9,713 nucleotides of DNA from Lentisphaeria bacterium UBA1829 (GCA_002338895.1 DDJH01000202.1:1-9713), one strand, 5' to 3'; positions 1-6,971 are shown, numbered from the stretch's first letter. The notes: generated by a model not told the origin, from the sequence alone. Numbers and translations are program-made.

Positions 1-480
1 GGGAGTCGTTGCAACGATGCTGGGAACCCCGGCTGCACGGGCGATCGCCACCGTATGAATCGCGGTGGAGACCAGCGGCGCGGTCCCTCCGGGAATATAG
101 CATCCGACGCGCTCCATCGGAAGAAACCGTTCTCCCAGCGTCACACCCGGACGGGGGGAAAAGAAATGGTCGCGCGGTTTCGCCTGTTCCGCAAATGCCG
201 TGACGTGTCCGATCGCCGTGGCAATCGCCTGTTTCGCGGTTTCTGAAACCGCCTGTTCCGCCTCCGCGCACTCCTCTTCCGTGACAACAAACTGAGATGG
301 GGTGAGCGCAACTTTATCGAACCGTTCCAGAAAGTCGCAGACGGCGGAATCGCCCTCCTCCCGGACTTTTGCGACGATCTGCGTCGCTCTCTCTTCGATT
401 TCCCGCGGACAGGCCGGCCGGTTGTAAAGTGCCTTCAGCTCCTCCGCCGCATTCGGATCGTTCCATGAGATTCGTTTCAT
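1..480 (-). CDS. hisD: Histidinol dehydrogenase, N-terminal part (cut by window edge)
   Basis: Histidinol dehydrogenase oxidises L-histidinol to L-histidine in two NAD+-dependent steps, the last reactions of histidine synthesis, in the cytoplasm. The visible 160 residues match the family's N-terminal part: a helical start with VREEGDSAVCDFLERFD (residues 39-55) and the NAD-domain signature around ERVGCYIPGGTAPL (123-136), followed by an AGVPSIVATTP strand (150-160). Family members are about 430 residues, so roughly 270 residues, including the catalytic Glu-His pair and zinc ligands, lie outside the window. I chose the ATG at 480 because GGAG (487-490) sits 6 bases upstream. An in-frame ATG at 492 would add four residues (MEQE) but has no ribosome-binding site. 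Whether other his genes follow cannot be seen. The family call is firm; the role in histidine synthesis is inferred from it. Confidence 0.93.
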   Translation of the reverse strand, partial: MKRISWNDPNAAEELKALYNRPACPREIEERATQIVAKVREEGDSAVCDFLERFDKVALTPSQFVVTEEECAEAEQAVSETAKQAIATAIGHVTAFAEQAKPRDHFFSPRPGVTLGERFLPMERVGCYIPGGTAPLVSTAIHTVAIARAAGVPSIVATTP

Positions 481-527
481 TTCCTGCTCCATTCTGAAAT
501 AAAAATTCTGTGTTTTTCTGATCCTGT

Positions 528-557
528 ATAATATAGCAGAATTGCCGGTAATTACCA
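528..557 (-). promoter_or_regulatory. Putative hisD promoter with overlapping palindromic operator
   Basis: On the minus strand a TATATT -10 box lies at 530-535, about 50 bases before the hisD start. No good -35 box lies 16-18 bases upstream; the best is TGGTAA at 552-557. That position is covered by the perfect 10-base palindrome GGTAATTACC (547-556). A good -10, a poor -35 and a palindrome on top suggest a regulated promoter. The regulator is unknown. Confidence 0.4.
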
Positions 558-625
558 GAATTTCCCGAAAAAGAGGCGTGTGAATTTTCTCTTTTTCGGT
601 GTTTCGGGTCCCGCGGAGCGCACTC

Positions 626-653
626 TTGAAAAGAACCGTTGATATGGTATATT
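626..653 (+). promoter_or_regulatory. Sigma70-type promoter of the sulfur-relay fusion gene
   Basis: TTGAAA (626-631), a 16-base spacer and TATATT (648-653) form a near-consensus promoter about 45 bases before the ATG at 699. The bases after the -10, GACCGG, match those after the -10 boxes of two other genes in this window. Confidence 0.72.
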
Positions 654-698
654 GACCGGAGAAAGAGCGAAACAAAAGAAAAACAAGGAGATTTTTTT

Positions 699-3110
699 AT
701 GAAAACGATTATTATCGGCGGCGTCGCGGCGGGCGCCAGCGCGGCGGCCCGGCTGAGACGGCTGGATGAGTCGATGGAGATTATTCTGCTGGAGCGTGGA
801 CCGTCCATTTCGTATGCCAACTGCGGACTGCCGTACCATCTGGGCGGCGTGATTCCGGAGCGTTCGTCGCTGTTCGTGATGCCGGAGAAGAAGTTCCGCT
901 CGTGGTTCCAGGTCGACATCCGGACGGAAAACGAGGCTCTGGCGCTCGATCGCGGGAAGAAAACGGTGCGCATCCGCCGCGCGGACGGGTCCGAATATGA
1001 GGAATCCTACGACAAGCTGCTTCTGGCGACAGGGGCGCATCCCGCGGAGCTGAATCTGCCGGGCGCGGACGATCCCCGCATCCATCCGCTTTGGACGATT
1101 CCCGATCTCGACGCCCTGATGTCTCTGGTGCAGGAGAAACCGAAGAATGCGGTGGTGATCGGCGGCGGATTTATCGGGCTGGAGGCCGCGGAAAATCTCG
1201 CCGGACGCGGAATTCATGTGACGCTGATTCAGCATTCGGATCATGTGCTGCCGACTCTGGATCGCGAAATGGCGTATCTGCTCGCGGTCGAACTGATCGC
1301 CAACGGGGTCGATCTGCGTCTGAATGCGGAGCTGACGGAGTTCCGGAAAGACGGAGAAAAGCTGACGGTCTGCCTGAAGGACGGTTCGCTTCTTCCGGCG
1401 GATCTGGTGATCTCCAGCGTCGGCGTGCGTCCGAATTCCGAGCTTGCGCGGGCGGCGGGACTGGAGCTGGGCGCTCGCGGACACATCATCGTCAATGAAC
1501 ATCTGCAGACCTCCGATCCGGATATCTATGCCGCCGGAGACGTCGTCGAAGTCGTGGACCGGGTTTCCGGCGAAAAAACGGCCATCCCGCTTGCCGGTCC
1601 CGCCAACAAGCAGGGACGCATCGCGGCGGACAACATCGCCGGCCGTTCCAGGGCCTATCCCGGAAGTTTTGGCACGTCCGTGATCAAAATCGGTTCGCTG
1701 ACCGCCGCATCGGTCGGGTGGACCGAGGCAAAGCTGAAAAAAGCCGGCAGAAAATACCATAAAATTTACACGCATCCGTCCTCCAACGCCTCCTACTATC
1801 CCGGCGGAGAGCAGATCCATCTGAAGCTGCTGTTCGATCCGGAGGGACGGATCCTCGGCGCGCAGGGGGTCGGAGCAAAAGGCGTGGACAAGAGAATCGA
1901 TGTGATCGCAACGGCGATGCAGTCGAACCGCACCGCGCCGGAACTGGCTTCGCTGGAGCTTGCGTATGCTCCGCCGTACAACTCGGCAAAGGACCCGGTC
2001 AACTTCCTCGGAATGATCGCGGAAAACGTGCTCGACAAGATGACCGAACTGGCGTATGCGGATGCGCTGCCGGAATCGGCGCAGATCATCGATGTCCGCG
2101 AGGAGGCGGAACACCGGCTCGGGGCGATTCCCGGAGCGATCAATCTTCCGCTCGGACAGATCCGCTCCCGTCTGAAGGAGCTGGACCGCTCCCGCGAGCT
2201 GATCGTCTCCTGTCAGGTCGGTCTGCGCGGATATCTGGCGGAGCGGATCTTGAAGCAGAACGGATTCCGGGTCCGCAACCTCTCCGGAGGGTATCTGACC
2301 TGGAAGTTCACTCATGCGCCGCTGCCGGCTCCGAAACCGGTCGCGCCGGAGAAGGATAAGACGGTGTCGGACGAACTGCCCGTCGCCCGGAAACTCGATG
2401 TGCGGACTCTCGCCTGTCCCGGTCCGGTCGTCCGGCTGAAGGAGGAGATTGAGTCCATGAAGGAGGGCGAAACGCTTCAGCTCTCCGCGGCGGGCTCCTT
2501 CGCGCCCGATCTGGATGCCTGGATCCGTTCCAGCGGAAATGAACTCCTCCGGATGTCGCGCGGGGACGGGGGCGTTCAGGCGCTGATCCGGAAAGCCGGG
2601 AAAAAGAGCGAGGCGGAGAAAGCCGACGCAAAGGAAACGGTGCAGCATGCCGCAATTGTGCTGTTCAGCAATGATCTTGACAAGGCGATGGCGGCGCTGA
2701 TCATCGCGTGCGGAATGGCGGCCGCCGGAAGAAAGGTGGGGATCTTCTTCACCTTCTGGGGATTGAGCGTGCTGCGCCGGAATCCCGCTCCGCAGGTGGA
2801 GAAGGGATTCCTGTCCCGCATGTTCGGATGGATGCTGCCGAAGGGGGCGTCGAAACTGAAGCTCTCCAAGATGAACATGGGGGGTGTCGGTACGGCGATG
2901 ATGAAGAAGGTGATGGCAAGTCAGAATGTCACATCGCTTCCGGAGCTGATGAAGCAGGCAAAGGCGCTGGGCGTGCGGTTCGTCGCCTGCGAAATGGCGA
3001 TGAACGTGATGGGAATGACGGCGGAGGAGCTCGAGTATGTCGACGAGATCGCCGGCGTTGCCAGCTTTGTCGACATGGCGAAGGAGGGGGGAAACACGCT
3101 GTTCATCTGA
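699..3110 (+). CDS. CoA-disulfide reductase-rhodanese-TusA-DsrE fusion (sulfur-relay protein)
   Basis: This 803-residue protein joins four sulfur-handling domains. Residues 1-440 are a flavin-dependent CoA-disulfide/persulfide reductase: FAD loop GGVAAG (7-12), single redox cysteine Cys42 in SYANCGLPY, NAD(P)H loop GGGFIG (155-160), and a C-terminal dimer domain with Tyr366/367 and LAYAPPYNSAKDP (Tyr423, Tyr427), where the family keeps active-site tyrosines. Residues about 452-545 are a rhodanese with Cys505 in the loop CQVGLRG. Residues about 565-635 are TusA/SirA-like, with Cys573 in the CPGP motif. Residues about 650-803 resemble DsrE/DsrF-family proteins (Cys671; Cys764 in VACEMAMNVMGM). 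Charged or Pro-rich linkers separate the last domains. The likely role is NAD(P)H-dependent reduction of CoA- or protein-bound persulfide with sulfur passed between domains; the substrate is not known from sequence. It is cytoplasmic, with no signal or membrane segment. AAGGAG at 685-690 is 8 bases before the ATG. It appears to be a single-gene unit. Confidence 0.9.
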   Translation: MKTIIIGGVAAGASAAARLRRLDESMEIILLERGPSISYANCGLPYHLGGVIPERSSLFVMPEKKFRSWFQVDIRTENEALALDRGKKTVRIRRADGSEYEESYDKLLLATGAHPAELNLPGADDPRIHPLWTIPDLDALMSLVQEKPKNAVVIGGGFIGLEAAENLAGRGIHVTLIQHSDHVLPTLDREMAYLLAVELIANGVDLRLNAELTEFRKDGEKLTVCLKDGSLLPADLVISSVGVRPNSELARAAGLELGARGHIIVNEHLQTSDPDIYAAGDVVEVVDRVSGEKTAIPLAGPANKQGRIAADNIAGRSRAYPGSFGTSVIKIGSLTAASVGWTEAKLKKAGRKYHKIYTHPSSNASYYPGGEQIHLKLLFDPEGRILGAQGVGAKGVDKRIDVIATAMQSNRTAPELASLELAYAPPYNSAKDPVNFLGMIAENVLDKMTELAYADALPESAQIIDVREEAEHRLGAIPGAINLPLGQIRSRLKELDRSRELIVSCQVGLRGYLAERILKQNGFRVRNLSGGYLTWKFTHAPLPAPKPVAPEKDKTVSDELPVARKLDVRTLACPGPVVRLKEEIESMKEGETLQLSAAGSFAPDLDAWIRSSGNELLRMSRGDGGVQALIRKAGKKSEAEKADAKETVQHAAIVLFSNDLDKAMAALIIACGMAAAGRKVGIFFTFWGLSVLRRNPAPQVEKGFLSRMFGWMLPKGASKLKLSKMNMGGVGTAMMKKVMASQNVTSLPELMKQAKALGVRFVACEMAMNVMGMTAEELEYVDEIAGVASFVDMAKEGGNTLFI

Positions 3111-3139
3111 GTCCGCCGGGCCGGTCGGCTCCGGCGGAC
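3111..3139. terminator. GC-rich hairpin between convergent genes
   Basis: A perfect 9-base stem, GTCCGCCGG (3111-3119) with CCGGCGGAC (3131-3139), encloses an 11-base loop. It starts directly after the fusion gene's stop codon and lies 11 bases from the stop of the gene converging from the right. Neither strand has a T-run after the stem, so it is not a classic intrinsic terminator. It may act in both directions or protect 3' ends. Confidence 0.5.
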
Positions 3140-3150
3140 CCGCGACCGTG

Positions 3151-5598
3151 TCAGACCGCGGCCGCGGCTGTTTTCTGCGCCGCAGCGTCCTGATAGTAGT
3201 TCCGGACCTGCGGTGCGCGTTTGGCAATGTTCGAGAATTTCCCCGAAACCTTTTCAATTTCGCCGAGAAGTTCAATGAAGATCACGCCGGTGGCCGCATG
3301 GCAGATGCCCTGGCGGAGACGCTCGATGTGTTTGTTCTCCAGTTCGCCGCTGAGTTTGACGATCTCCTTTTCCAGAGCTTTGGCGCTCCGGGAGAGTTCC
3401 AGATCGTGGGATTTCAGCGCGGAAAGGACCTTGTCCGCCTGGCGCTTGAGCAGGGTGTAGATGGAATCCAGATCGCTCAGAGCGGCGTCGGAAATGCCGG
3501 AACCGGCCTCCTCCAGACGGCGGGTGAGGGAGAGAATGTTCTCCGTGTGATCGGCAATGCGTTCCGCATCGTTGGTGCAGTGCATCAGAACGGGAATGAA
3601 TTCCGCCTGCTTCTGGGAGAGTTCCCGGCGGGTGATGAGGGTCAGATAGCTGGTGATCTCAAACTGGAGATCGTCGATGGTTTTTTCGCGCCGGTCGAAC
3701 TCTTCGATTTCGCTGTCGGTCACCTCGCTTTTCATGAAGTGGTTTTCCACAGCTTCGGAGATCATGGCCCAGGACTCCCGGAGCATATTGCCGTAACAGG
3801 AGGTCGCCTGTTCCAGAGCGATCGGAGGATTGTCCAGAAGGTGCGGTTCCAGATGCTGATACCGCACGGCATCGCGCTTCACGGGGATCAGACGCTCGCA
3901 GAGGTGCGCCAGCGTGGAGACAAACGGAAGAAGAATCAGCGTCGTGACCACATTGAACAGCGTATGGGCGTTGGCAATGTGGCGGGGAACGTTCTGCGGA
4001 ACGGCGGCAAAGGCATCGCCTGCTGTGATCTGGTCGATCAGGTGGAAGAAGACCGGGACCCCGGTGTCTCCCCAGCGGATGTAGAAGGTCGCTGAGATGA
4101 TCAGAACGCCGATGCAGTTGAACATCGTATGCGCAAGCGCCGCCTGCTTCGCGATCCGGTTGGTCGGGATCGCCGCAAGCTGCGCGGTCACCGTGGTTCC
4201 GATGTTGGAGCCGAGAACCAGAGCCACCGCCGTGTAGAGATTGATCAGACCGCTGGCGCCGAGCGCCAGAATAATGCCCGTCGCGGCGGAACTGCTCTGA
4301 ATGACCATCGTGACCGCAAGGCCGATCCCGATGGCGCCCAGAAGCGCGCCGAACGGCATCCAGCCGTCGACCGGCGAACAGTCAAACGTGCTGAAAAAGC
4401 GGATGAACGTGGGAAACTGCGCAATGGATTTGAGTTCCGCGCTCATCAGCGACATGCCGAAGAAGAGGAGTCCGAACCCGAGCACCGTCTCGCCCCACCC
4501 CCGCAGATATTTCCAGGAGATGAACAGCATCACCAGTCCCAGAATGATGGCCGGCATTGTGATGCAGGCGATGTCGAACGCAATGATCTGCGCCGTGATC
4601 GTGGTCCCGATGTTCGCTCCGAAAATGATCCCGATCGACTGGGTCAGATTCAGAAGCCCCGCATTCACAAATCCGATCACCATCACCGTGCTCGCACTCG
4701 ACGACTGGATGACCGCGGTCACCAGCGCTCCCGCAAGAACCGCCACAAACCGGTTGCTCGAAAACAGATGAAGAATGGTCCGCATCTTTTCGCCGGCCGC
4801 CTTGTTCAGTCCGTCGCCCATCAGCTTCATGCCGAAGACAAACACCGCAAGGCCGCCGAACACATTCATCAGAAGGGTCGTGAAATTGATCCCGAGCTCT
4901 TTGACCAGAATGCCGCGCGTGGCATTGCGTCCGGCAACTTCCACGTTGATTTCATATTTCCCCGTCGCATCCCCCATGATGACGGTCGTCGAAGCCTCGC
5001 CTCGGGCGTTCGTCCGGGCCGAAACCGTGCTCAGCGACGCATCCGAGCCTCCCGCCGGCGTGTTCACCAGACGGAAAAACACCGGAACTCCCGCCGCCGG
5101 ACTCCCGTCGGAATTGACCGCCGTCACGCTCAGCGGTTTTGCCGAGCGCTCGCCCGCATGAATCTCCTGCTCCCCTCCCGAAATCCGCAGCCCCGTAATA
5201 AACCGCACCAGAAGCGCTTTCTCCGGCGCCGATTCCGGGATGACCTTCAAATACTGATCGCCAACCGTCCGTCCCGCCTTCACCGAGACCTTCACCAGGC
5301 CGCCCGCATCGCTCTCCGCCACGGCCGGATTCACCGAAAGATCCGATCCCTCCGCCGCTTCAAACCGAATTTTCTGTCCGCTGGACGGCGGACGCTCTCC
5401 CGACGACAGAATCCCTTCCGACGCCTTCCCGGATGCCAGTATGTAGAGCGGTTTCGAAAACTCCTCTCCGGGAAGCGCACACTGCTCCCCTCCCTGAAAC
5501 ACCGAGAGCTCATCCAGTTCTACCGGGGCGGAATCGCCGCAGCCGCACAACAGAAAAACGGCCGCAAGCGCGGACAACAGACAGATGTTCAGCTTCAA
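3151..5598 (-). CDS. Na+/phosphate cotransporter-type protein with lipoprotein signal, Ig-like repeats and PhoU domain
   Basis: This 815-residue protein has, in order: a lipoprotein signal peptide (1-20; hydrophobic core, lipobox L-C-G-Cys20); two extracytoplasmic Ig/Big-1-like repeats (about 36-135 and 140-235), each opening with a GGEQ...GE...KPL pattern; a multi-pass membrane domain (about 238-570) with the duplicated marks of the NptA/PNaS family, QSSSAST (298) with GANIGTT (327) and QSSSAAT (434) with GSNIGTT (463); and a cytoplasmic helical PhoU domain (about 595-800) with the metal-site pattern E679xxxD683. The second PhoU half reads EIEKVSG, lacking the expected Asp. The likely role is sodium-coupled phosphate uptake at the inner membrane, with PhoU sensing or gating. 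The TTG at 5598 is chosen because AAGGAG (5607-5612) is 8 bases upstream and the signal peptide begins there. The next in-frame TTG upstream (5658) lies in the -35 box. The C-terminus is alanine-rich. Transport direction and substrate are inferred from the family. Confidence 0.88.
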   Translation of the reverse strand: MKLNICLLSALAAVFLLCGCGDSAPVELDELSVFQGGEQCALPGEEFSKPLYILASGKASEGILSSGERPPSSGQKIRFEAAEGSDLSVNPAVAESDAGGLVKVSVKAGRTVGDQYLKVIPESAPEKALLVRFITGLRISGGEQEIHAGERSAKPLSVTAVNSDGSPAAGVPVFFRLVNTPAGGSDASLSTVSARTNARGEASTTVIMGDATGKYEINVEVAGRNATRGILVKELGINFTTLLMNVFGGLAVFVFGMKLMGDGLNKAAGEKMRTILHLFSSNRFVAVLAGALVTAVIQSSSASTVMVIGFVNAGLLNLTQSIGIIFGANIGTTITAQIIAFDIACITMPAIILGLVMLFISWKYLRGWGETVLGFGLLFFGMSLMSAELKSIAQFPTFIRFFSTFDCSPVDGWMPFGALLGAIGIGLAVTMVIQSSSAATGIILALGASGLINLYTAVALVLGSNIGTTVTAQLAAIPTNRIAKQAALAHTMFNCIGVLIISATFYIRWGDTGVPVFFHLIDQITAGDAFAAVPQNVPRHIANAHTLFNVVTTLILLPFVSTLAHLCERLIPVKRDAVRYQHLEPHLLDNPPIALEQATSCYGNMLRESWAMISEAVENHFMKSEVTDSEIEEFDRREKTIDDLQFEITSYLTLITRRELSQKQAEFIPVLMHCTNDAERIADHTENILSLTRRLEEAGSGISDAALSDLDSIYTLLKRQADKVLSALKSHDLELSRSAKALEKEIVKLSGELENKHIERLRQGICHAATGVIFIELLGEIEKVSGKFSNIAKRAPQVRNYYQDAAAQKTAAAAV

Positions 5599-5606
5599 AA
5601 TCTTCT

Positions 5607-5612
5607 CTCCTT
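5607..5612 (-). promoter_or_regulatory. Shine-Dalgarno that fixes a TTG start
   Basis: AAGGAG on the minus strand, 8 bases before the TTG at 5598-5596. No ATG or GTG lies near the start of the signal peptide, so this site selects TTG as the initiation codon of the transporter gene. Confidence 0.8.
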
Positions 5613-5629
5613 GCTCGTTTGATCCGATC

Positions 5630-5658
5630 AATATAACATTCCTTGAACAATCCGGCAA
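5630..5658 (-). promoter_or_regulatory. Promoter of the phosphate-cotransporter gene
   Basis: On the minus strand TTGCCG (5653-5658), a 17-base spacer and TATATT (5630-5635) are followed by GATCGG. Transcription would start near 5623, giving a leader of about 25 bases that contains the Shine-Dalgarno site. The promoter lies downstream of the lpxA terminator, so the gene is probably a separate unit. Confidence 0.68.
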
Positions 5659-5710
5659 GAACAGGAATCAGAACTAAACCATTCTCTAACAAAATCCTAA
5701 CAATCCGAAT

Positions 5711-5749
5711 AAAAAAAGAATCTCATCCCGCAATCCCGGAATGAGATTC
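5711..5749 (-). terminator. Intrinsic terminator of lpxA
   Basis: On the minus strand a 9-base perfect stem (GAATCTCAT at 5741-5749, paired with ATGAGATTC at 5718-5726) with a 14-base loop is followed directly by seven T residues (5717-5711). It lies about 70 bases past the lpxA stop codon and before the transporter promoter. Confidence 0.88.
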
Positions 5750-5817
5750 CCTTTCCGCGCCTCCCCCTCTTCGGGAAGTGGCAAATCTGGTCCGGATCCC
5801 TCTTTCGAACCCTTCTC

Positions 5818-6615
5818 TTATGCGCGCCGTCCGTGACGGTCCCCCGTCAGAATCCCCCGTTTGGACGACCGGACAAAATCCAGAAACTCCGTCACCTCCG
5901 GAAGCTGCGGAACCTCCGCAAGAGTCCGCTCAATCGCGTTTTTCGTATTGAGTCCCTGACGGAAAAACAGGTCGTACACCTTCTTGATCGCATGAATGGT
6001 CTCCGGCGGGAACCCGTTCCGGCGCAGCCCGACAATGTTGAATCCGCGGACCCCTCCGTTGCGTCCGTCGCCGATCATGAACGGCGGCAGATCCACCGAA
6101 ATCGCCGAAACCCCGCTCAGAACCGCCATCCGGCCGACCCGGCAGAACTGATGCACCGCCACCAGACCGGACAGCAACGCCTTGTCTCCCACTTCCGCAT
6201 ATCCCCCGAGCGTCGCCCCCACAACCAGAATCACATTGTTTCCGACCTTGCAGTTGTGTGCGACATGGGCGTTCGCCATCAGGAAGCAGCCGTCGCCAAT
6301 GACCGTGGACGCCCCCTCATGTGTCGCGCGGTTCACCGTCACCCCCTCCCGGAAGCGGTTGTTGCTCCCGATTTTCGTATAGGAGACCGATCCGTCGAAT
6401 CCGTAATCCTCCGGATCGGAACCGATCGACGCAAACGGATACACCACATTGTTCTCCCCCATCGTCGTATAACACCCGATGAACGCGTTCGCCAGAAGCC
6501 GCGTCCCCGCTCCAATTTCAACATCGTGTTCGACAACACAGTGCGGACCGATTACAACATCCTCCGCAAGTTTCGCGGTGGGATCTACTACTGCTGTGGG
6601 ATGAATCTGCGGCAT
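5818..6615 (-). CDS. lpxA: Acyl-ACP:UDP-GlcNAc O-acyltransferase
   Basis: LpxA transfers a 3-hydroxyacyl chain from acyl carrier protein to UDP-GlcNAc, the first step of lipid A synthesis, in the cytoplasm. The 265 residues match the family length. Hexapeptide repeats of the left-handed beta-helix run from residue 4 to about 185 (IHPTAVV, VIGPHCVV and similar), followed by a helical C-terminal domain starting near GLRRNGFPPETIHAIKKVY (196-214). His120 in NAHVAHNC is the general base (His125 in E. coli); His117 and His155 (AVHQFC) are also kept. The residue matching E. coli His144 is Tyr139 (GGYAEVG). Gly168 sits at the acyl-chain ruler position (E. coli Gly173), which suggests a chain near C14. 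AGGAAG (6622-6627) precedes the ATG by 6 bases. Unlike many Gram-negatives, no lpxD, fabZ or lpxB is adjacent; the gene stands alone between two terminators. Confidence 0.93.
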   Translation of the reverse strand: MPQIHPTAVVDPTAKLAEDVVIGPHCVVEHDVEIGAGTRLLANAFIGCYTTMGENNVVYPFASIGSDPEDYGFDGSVSYTKIGSNNRFREGVTVNRATHEGASTVIGDGCFLMANAHVAHNCKVGNNVILVVGATLGGYAEVGDKALLSGLVAVHQFCRVGRMAVLSGVSAISVDLPPFMIGDGRNGGVRGFNIVGLRRNGFPPETIHAIKKVYDLFFRQGLNTKNAIERTLAEVPQLPEVTEFLDFVRSSKRGILTGDRHGRRA

Positions 6616-6629
6616 GGATTTCTTCCTGA

Positions 6630-6658
6630 ATTTTATTGATGAATCATGAATCGTTCAA
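6630..6658 (-). promoter_or_regulatory. Tentative lpxA promoter
   Basis: On the minus strand TTGAAC (6653-6658) and TAAAAT (6630-6635) are 17 bases apart, between the upstream terminator and lpxA. Against it, the predicted start near 6623 would fall inside the Shine-Dalgarno sequence. Either the -10 is elsewhere or lpxA depends on read-through. The spacer holds a tandem heptamer (ATGAATC twice on the plus strand, 6639-6652). Confidence 0.3.
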
Positions 6659-6660
6659 AC

Positions 6661-6691
6661 GAAAAATGAAAAAGGCGGGATTTCCCGCCTT
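6661..6691 (-). terminator. Intrinsic terminator of the small basic-protein gene
   Basis: On the minus strand AAGGCGGGA (6683-6691) pairs with TCCCGCCTT (6672-6680) across a two-base gap, followed by T-rich sequence (TTTTTCATTTTTC, counting the end of the stem). It begins 10 bases after the small gene's stop codon. Confidence 0.87.
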
Positions 6692-6700
6692 CTTCTCTGG

Positions 6701-6808
6701 TTACTTTTTCTTCGCGGCTTTGATCGCGGCCTTGACTCTTGCTTTGAGTCTTTCATTGTAGCGTTTGCGGCGCGCGCGCTTCTGAACCTTATTGTATTGC
6801 TGTCCCAT
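6701..6808 (-). CDS. Small, extremely basic protein (35 residues)
   Basis: The 35 codons run from ATG (6808) to TAA (6701) and encode a protein starting MGQQYNKVQKRARRKRYNER and ending in KAAKKK. It has 9 Lys, 6 Arg and one Glu, a net charge near +14; it is probably helical and has no membrane segment or Cys. Three signals show this is a gene rather than chance: AAGGAG (6815-6820) 6 bases before the ATG, a consensus-like promoter ending about 40 bases upstream, and an intrinsic terminator 10 bases after the stop. I do not firmly recognise the family. The composition and the strong signals resemble small ribosomal or nucleic-acid-binding proteins, so binding to RNA, DNA or the ribosome is a reasonable inference, not a demonstrated function. 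A longer overlapping minus-strand frame (6655-6840) lacks comparable signals. Confidence 0.8.
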   Translation of the reverse strand: MGQQYNKVQKRARRKRYNERLKARVKAAIKAAKKK

Positions 6809-6848
6809 TTGAAACTCCTTCGTCTTGATATGGTCTTCAATCCCGATC

Positions 6849-6884
6849 AATATACATGCATTCGCCGACTTTTCAACTTTTTTT
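6849..6884 (-). promoter_or_regulatory. Promoter of the small basic-protein gene, with A-tract
   Basis: On the minus strand TTGAAA (6871-6876), a 16-base spacer and TATATT (6849-6854) are followed by GATCGG. A run of seven A (6878-6884) lies just upstream of the -35, preceded by CGG and seven T, in the position of an UP element. This suggests strong transcription. Confidence 0.72.
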
Positions 6885-6923
6885 CCGAAAAAAACGTTCT
6901 TTTGTGGCCGGCTTCTGCAAATC

Positions 6924-6944
6924 CGGACCGGAAAAACCGGTCCG
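6924..6944 (-). terminator. Possible terminator hairpin of the phosphohexomutase gene
   Basis: CGGACCGG (6924-6931) and CCGGTCCG (6937-6944) form a perfect 8-base stem around five A (five T on the transcribed sense). The stem lies 28 bases past the stop codon on the minus strand. Only GATTTG follows, without a T-run; seven T come about 30 bases later. Termination may be inefficient. Confidence 0.42.
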
Positions 6945-6971
6945 TGGGCTCCTCTCTTTGCCGGACGATCC

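Noticed and set aside
552..3275. 907-residue open frame on the minus strand opposite the sulfur-relay gene
   Set aside because: It is rich in Arg, His and Pro, with no recognisable domain or ribosome-binding site, and overlies a gene with four intact domains. It is a GC-driven shadow frame.
4129..5622. 497-residue plus-strand open frame opposite the transporter gene
   Set aside because: Arg/His-rich low-information composition, no start signals, and antisense to a clearly conserved membrane protein.
5761..5820. tRNA-like TTCGAACCC string after lpxA
   Set aside because: The flanking bases do not pair into a T-arm on either strand, and no acceptor or anticodon arm can be built.
6655..6840. 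61-residue minus-strand frame overlapping the small basic-protein gene
   Set aside because: It runs through the terminator hairpin and has no suitable ribosome-binding site; the 35-residue frame has promoter, Shine-Dalgarno and terminator placed correctly.
6877..6896. T7-CCG-A7 inverted repeat read as a terminator
   Set aside because: An all A/T stem with a three-base loop is weak; the A-tract directly before a good -35 box fits an UP-type promoter element better.
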